Shown piece by piece: positions 60,646-64,000 of a stretch of DNA of 64,000 bases. How positions within the stretch are numbered: the stretch's first letter is position 1; the number at the start of each line of letters is the position of its first letter. The notes beneath the pieces were generated by a model, which ran no database searches, had not been told where the DNA came from, and saw only the letters and a list, made by a program, of their open reading frames with translations. This DNA comes from Paraglaciecola mesophila (GTDB lineage: Bacteria; Pseudomonadota; Gammaproteobacteria; Enterobacterales; Alteromonadaceae): positions 3,719,001 to 3,783,000 of the forward strand of contig NZ_CP047656.1 of the NCBI RefSeq assembly GCF_009906955.1. Direction: 5' to 3'. The translations under genes were made by a program, and so were the position numbers.

Positions 60646-60742
60646 TTTCCTGAGCCGCTTTATCGCTAAGTTGGTTAGTTAACAATTTTAAAAATGTAAT
60701 CTGTAAAGCGGAAGCACCGCGCAAGCTCAAAGGTGAAAAGGA

Positions 60743-62197
60743 ATGAAATTAGAACGCTTAAAAATCACCTCGCTAAATAAGATTAACTCAGCTGTTTGCA
60801 CGCCTGAGTATGGCTCTTGTGATTTGACATCGAGCATAGTGCATTTTGGTGCGGGCAACTTTCATCGTGCTCATCAGGCGGTATATTGCGACACATTATT
60901 GAATCAAGGGGAAACCCAGTGGGGGATAACCGGTGTATCGCTTCGCTCGTCATCCATGCGCGATAAACTTGCCCCGCAGGACTGTTTATACACATTAGCC
61001 ATCTTGGGGGAGCAAGAAACGGATTATCGCGTTATTGGTTCGATGTTAAATCTATTGGTTGGCCCAGAAGATCCTGAAGCGGTGATAGAGCTGTTAGCAG
61101 ATCAACAAACGCAACTCGTTACAACAACGATCACTGAGAAAGGTTACTACCTCAAAGACGGAGTAATTGACGTCGAGTGTGATGATATTTCTTATGATCT
61201 TAGGTCAATTTCGTTACCTAAAACCACCTATGGTTATCTTGCCGCCGGGCTAATAAAAAGAAGCTCTCTGGGTGACTTACCCATCACAGTTTTGTGCTGT
61301 GACAACATGAATGGCGGGGGAGAGTGTTTAAAAGAAGGGGTTCGACTGCTTTTGGCTGAGCATAGCCCTGAAACGTTACCGTGGGTCAACGCGAATGTGG
61401 CGTTTAGCGCATCTATGGTTGACAGGGTCACACCGGCAACCAGTGACACGTTGAAAGATAAAGTCACTCAAGCATTAGGTGTTGTAGATACCGCGCCTGT
61501 TGCCACTGAGCCATTCAGCCAGTGGATTATCGAAGATAGGTTTGCAGGTGCTCGTCCGGCGTTTGATAAGGCTGGAGCACTATTTGTTGAAGACATTGCT
61601 CCTTTTGAGCGAGTGAAATTACGCTTTCTAAATGCTGGACATTCTATGCTCGCAGCCCTCGGCTATTTAGCAGGAGATCGCTTTATTCATGACGCTCTTC
61701 GACGTTCTTCATTGGCGCGTTTTACCGAGCAGGCGCTCAAAAATGATGTCATGCCAGTCACGCTAGTCCCTGCGGTTATCGACGCCGAAACTTACATCGC
61801 GCAAGTGTTTGCGCGTTTTCGAAACGCAAACTTGCCCTATGCAGCGCTGCAAGTGGGTACCGATAGCTCACAAAAGATTCAGCAACGTTGGTTCCCAAGT
61901 ATTGACGCCGCACTTGAACAAGATAGAGATGCGAATTACTTAGCCTTCGCGGTGGCGGCATGGGTGCACTTTATCCACAAGGCGTTAGTGAATGACGATC
62001 TTAACGACCCGTTAAAAGCGGATTTTGTTCGCTGTTCCTCATCGGGCCAATCGTCAGATGCGAAGGTCTTTTTGGCCTTGGCTGGTGCAAACAAATTCCG
62101 CTTTTTTGAGCATGCTGATTTCATGGCTTCAATACATCAATACCATTGTGTCATCAATGACATAGGGGTGGAACAAGCAATTGAGCAGCATTTTTAA
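60743..62197 (+). CDS. uxuB: D-mannonate oxidoreductase / fructuronate reductase (mannitol dehydrogenase family)
   Basis: 484 residues (E. coli UxuB 486). The Rossmann part begins with IVHFGAGNFHRAHQAVY and the C-terminal domain carries the catalytic KLRFLNAGHSMLAALGY (Lys, Asn and His of the polyol dehydrogenase family). UxuB reduces D-fructuronate to D-mannonate with NADH. UxuA follows 33 bases downstream, so the two-step fructuronate to KDG path is complete. Uronate isomerase UxaC, which makes fructuronate from glucuronate, is not visible. AAAAGGA precedes ATG 60743. The family also contains mannitol and tagaturonate enzymes, but the pairing with UxuA favours UxuB. Confidence 0.9.
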   Translation: MKLERLKITSLNKINSAVCTPEYGSCDLTSSIVHFGAGNFHRAHQAVYCDTLLNQGETQWGITGVSLRSSSMRDKLAPQDCLYTLAILGEQETDYRVIGSMLNLLVGPEDPEAVIELLADQQTQLVTTTITEKGYYLKDGVIDVECDDISYDLRSISLPKTTYGYLAAGLIKRSSLGDLPITVLCCDNMNGGGECLKEGVRLLLAEHSPETLPWVNANVAFSASMVDRVTPATSDTLKDKVTQALGVVDTAPVATEPFSQWIIEDRFAGARPAFDKAGALFVEDIAPFERVKLRFLNAGHSMLAALGYLAGDRFIHDALRRSSLARFTEQALKNDVMPVTLVPAVIDAETYIAQVFARFRNANLPYAALQVGTDSSQKIQQRWFPSIDAALEQDRDANYLAFAVAAWVHFIHKALVNDDLNDPLKADFVRCSSSGQSSDAKVFLALAGANKFRFFEHADFMASIHQYHCVINDIGVEQAIEQHF

Positions 62198-62230
62198 TGA
62201 TCAATTTTAATTACAAAACTGAGAAAAACC

Positions 62231-63430
62231 ATGCGTGAATCCTGGAGATGGTTTGGGCCTAATGATCCCGTAACCATAGATGAAATAAGACAAACGGGTG
62301 CTACTGACGTGGTCAGTGCACTGCATACCATTCCGACTGGTGAGGTGTGGGACATTGACGCCATTCGCCGACATAAGGCGTTGATTGAAGAATGTGAGCC
62401 AGGGTTAACACCCTTAACCTGGAGTGTGGTCGAAAGTATTCCTGTGCATGAGGACATCAAATTAGCGCGCCCAGGACATGAAAAATATGTGCAGAATTGG
62501 ATAACGTCAATGGAAAACCTTGCTAAGTGCGGGATAAAAACCATTTGCTATAACTTCATGCCTGTTATTGATTGGACGCGCACTGACTTAAACTTCAAGT
62601 TACCTAGTGGTGCCTATGCGCTGCGGTTTGATCAGAAGAAGTTTGCCGCTTTCGATTTGTTTATTTTACAACGTGACAACGCTGAAGCTGAATATTCGGC
62701 TGATGAAATAGACGAAGCGAAAGCTATTTTTACGGATATGTCAGAAGAAGAAAAAACCAAACTGACTAACAACATCATTGCCGGTTTACCGGGCAAAATG
62801 ACAGACAGTTATGGGTTAGATGATTTCCGCAATATGTTAGCGAACTATAAAGATGTGAGCAGTGATGTCTTGCGCAAGAATCTGTTCGCGTTCTTATCTA
62901 GCGTTTTACCCCAAGCCGAAGCGCTGGGCGTAAAACTCGCGATCCATCCTGATGATCCCCCTAGAGACATGTTGGGGCTGCCAAGAATTATCTGTACTGC
63001 TGATGATTTAAACATTCTATTTGATGCGCTGCCAAGTCCATCGAACGGTATTACTTTGTGTGTGGGGACTTATAGTAGCCGCCCCGACAATGACTTGCCT
63101 GCTATGGCTAAGCAATTTGGACCGCGTATTCATTTTTCGCATTTGCGTGGGGTTAGCCGAGATCCGAGCGAGCAACGTTCGTTTTTTGAGGCCAGTCATT
63201 TAGATAGTGATATTGACATGATCCAAGTGGTGAAAGCATTACTCGATGAAGAAACACGCCGCAGCGCGTCAAACCCCGACGAGCAAGGGATTTTTATTCG
63301 CCCTGACCACGGTCATCAAATGATGGGCGACATCGGTAAGGCGGTGAACCCGGGCTATTCGGGAATTGGTCGTATGAAGGGCTTAGCAGAAGTGCGTGGT
63401 GTTATTCGCGCTTTATCGGCACTTAAATAG
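62231..63430 (+). CDS. uxuA: mannonate dehydratase UxuA
   Basis: 399 residues (E. coli 394), a TIM-barrel metalloenzyme. Conserved motifs in order: MRESWRWFGPNDPV, TLDEI-type IDEIRQTGATDVV, VVESIPVHEDIKL, CYNFMPVIDWTRTDL, AIHPDDPPRDMLGLPRI, LCVGTYSSRPDNDLP, IHFSHLRGVSRD and IRPDHGHQMMGD, which hold the Mn2+/Fe2+ ligands. It dehydrates D-mannonate to KDG, the substrate of KdgK. It follows uxuB in one operon, and an Nramp-like transporter gene follows it. GAGAAA precedes ATG 62231. Confidence 0.95.
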   Translation: MRESWRWFGPNDPVTIDEIRQTGATDVVSALHTIPTGEVWDIDAIRRHKALIEECEPGLTPLTWSVVESIPVHEDIKLARPGHEKYVQNWITSMENLAKCGIKTICYNFMPVIDWTRTDLNFKLPSGAYALRFDQKKFAAFDLFILQRDNAEAEYSADEIDEAKAIFTDMSEEEKTKLTNNIIAGLPGKMTDSYGLDDFRNMLANYKDVSSDVLRKNLFAFLSSVLPQAEALGVKLAIHPDDPPRDMLGLPRIICTADDLNILFDALPSPSNGITLCVGTYSSRPDNDLPAMAKQFGPRIHFSHLRGVSRDPSEQRSFFEASHLDSDIDMIQVVKALLDEETRRSASNPDEQGIFIRPDHGHQMMGDIGKAVNPGYSGIGRMKGLAEVRGVIRALSALK

Positions 63431-63445
63431 CGACATTCATTAACT

Positions 63446-63490
63446 CACAGGTGTTTCGGGTGTTGCACTTGCGCCTCACACCTGTGTTTT
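63446..63490 (+). terminator. weak terminator-like hairpin after uxuA
   Basis: CACAGGTGT and ACACCTGTG pair around a 23-base loop and TTTT follows. The loop is large, so read-through into the transporter gene is likely. Confidence 0.35.
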
Positions 63491-63583
63491 AGTCCTATGT
63501 ATGCGTACGAATGGTATCGGTTAGGGGAAGATTCAATTCGTCATTTACCGTCATTGTTCTAATAAAAATAAGATGTGGTACTC

Positions 63584-64000
63584 ATGAATAATCTAAAGAC
63601 GTTTTTTGCATCATTACTACCCGGTATCTTCCTGTTTGGGTTTACGGTTGGCACAGGTAGTGTCACCGCCATGGCTAAAGCCGGGGCTGACTATGGCATG
63701 TCATTGCTGTGGACCATTTTTATCTCCTGCGCGATCACGTATTTTCTGATTCAATTATTTGGTAAGTTTACCTTAGTCACCGGCCTTACGGCCCTGCAGT
63801 CTTTTCGACAGCACATACATCCAAGTGTGAGTATTTTCTTCATTGTAGCGCTAACAACGCAAATCTGCGGCAGTGTCATTGGCGTGATGGGGATATTGGC
63901 TGATGTGTGTTACGAATGGTCAAAAACGTTTATAGAGGGTGGCATTTCTCAGCTTTATTTTGCGCTGTTTTTTATCGTATTTGTGTACGTTATCTTCTTG
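63584..64000 (+). CDS. Nramp-like transporter, N-terminal part (truncated by window end)
   Basis: An open frame of 139 codons from ATG 63584 to the last base, with no stop, so it is the start of a longer gene. The first helix reads LLPGIFLFGFTVGTGSVTAMAKAGADYGMSLLW, resembling Nramp helix 1, whose canonical motif is DPGN; here the metal-ligand Asp and Asn are replaced (VGTGS). Helices 2-4 follow (FISCAITYFLIQLFGKFTLVTG, IFFIVALTTQICGSVIGVMG, LYFALFFIVFVYVIFL). Lying 153 bases after uxuA, it may import a sugar acid or serve the Mn2+ need of UxuA. The missing motif favours a non-standard substrate. Confidence 0.65.
   Translation, partial: MNNLKTFFASLLPGIFLFGFTVGTGSVTAMAKAGADYGMSLLWTIFISCAITYFLIQLFGKFTLVTGLTALQSFRQHIHPSVSIFFIVALTTQICGSVIGVMGILADVCYEWSKTFIEGGISQLYFALFFIVFVYVIFL

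Larger units (their letters stand above)
60166..60742. promoter_or_regulatory. 577-bp divergent control region, TBDR / uxuB
   Basis: Six TTGGT elements occur, all on the plus strand (60318, 60353, 60363, 60464, 60604, 60671), against about one expected from base composition. It also holds the near-palindromes described separately at 60363-60375 and 60634-60645, and GTATT-ggt-AATAC at 60601-60613. Either regulator of the uronate loci, or both, may act here. No gene was recognised. Confidence 0.55.

Noticed and set aside
62194-62544. 116-codon minus-strand frame
   Set aside because: Opposite the conserved start of uxuA; no motif or ribosome site.
1-64000. tRNA, rRNA, CRISPR array, insertion sequence, integrase or phage genes
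   Set aside because: I looked on both strands for cloverleaf-like, direct-repeat or transposase signals and saw none; the only mobile-type DNA is the small non-coding repeat.

Overview
The window looks like chromosome of a marine, seaweed-polysaccharide-degrading gammaproteobacterium of the Alteromonadales, most like Glaciecola/Paraglaciecola. The pointers are large TonB-dependent receptors (TBDRs), a receptor/flavin-halogenase/SapC module, alginate lyases of families PL6 and PL17, rimK with a retropepsin-like partner, and a PL6 enzyme whose key residues line up with those I recall for the Glaciecola alginate lyase AlyGC. No rRNA, tRNA, CRISPR array, transposase or prophage gene was seen. The placement rests on gene content, not on a database search.

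Layout. 1-4.5 kb: housekeeping and stand-alone enzymes (end of rsmI, a DnaQ-fold exonuclease, a 2OG-Fe(II) oxygenase, an exported PAF-acetylhydrolase-like esterase, an exported M19 dipeptidase). 4.7-17.1 kb: a probable alpha-galactoside utilisation locus. A cytoplasmic GH36 alpha-galactosidase is divergent from a TBDR, a flavin-dependent halogenase homologue, SapC, a sodium:solute symporter, a GlpD-family oxidase and a second SapC. Galactosidase plus a glycerol-phosphate-type dehydrogenase suggests a galactosyl-glycerol such as red-algal floridoside; this is inference. 17.2-33.3 kb: redox, regulatory and envelope genes (yghU, an iorAB-like molybdoenzyme, a CheX-REC fusion, a TVP38 protein, a yqhC/yqhD-like pair, mscS, a TetR regulator, a REC-GGDEF protein with an odd start, pagL-like, the rimK pair, zntB, a flavin monooxygenase).

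33.7-40.4 kb: alginate catabolism (SDR probably acting as DEH reductase, FadR-type GntR regulator, PL6 lyase, hexuronate-type MFS transporter, KDG kinase). 40.6-46.7 kb: a housekeeping interlude (pntAA-pntAB-pntB, a 265-bp terminal-inverted-repeat element, a membrane diguanylate cyclase, a small lipoprotein, a CDF zinc exporter). 46.8-64 kb: a second uronate block (PL17 oligoalginate lyase, LacI regulator, SSS symporter, cytoplasmic heparinase-fold lyase, kduD, a MATE transporter, a large TBDR, uxuB, uxuA, and the start of an Nramp-like transporter cut by the window end).

How it works together. PL6 and PL17 would break alginate to the unsaturated uronate DEH. The SDR would reduce this to KDG, KdgK would phosphorylate it, and a KDPG aldolase must lie elsewhere. 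The second block also makes KDG, by KduD from unsaturated uronates and by UxuB/UxuA from fructuronate. Two control circuits can be read from the DNA. TTGGT/CCAA elements cluster upstream of the SDR, PL6, PL17 and TBDR/uxuB genes and resemble sites of hexuronate-responsive GntR regulators. TAAATCGATTTA palindromes occur twice between the LacI gene and the symporter and once, nearly intact, upstream of uxuB.
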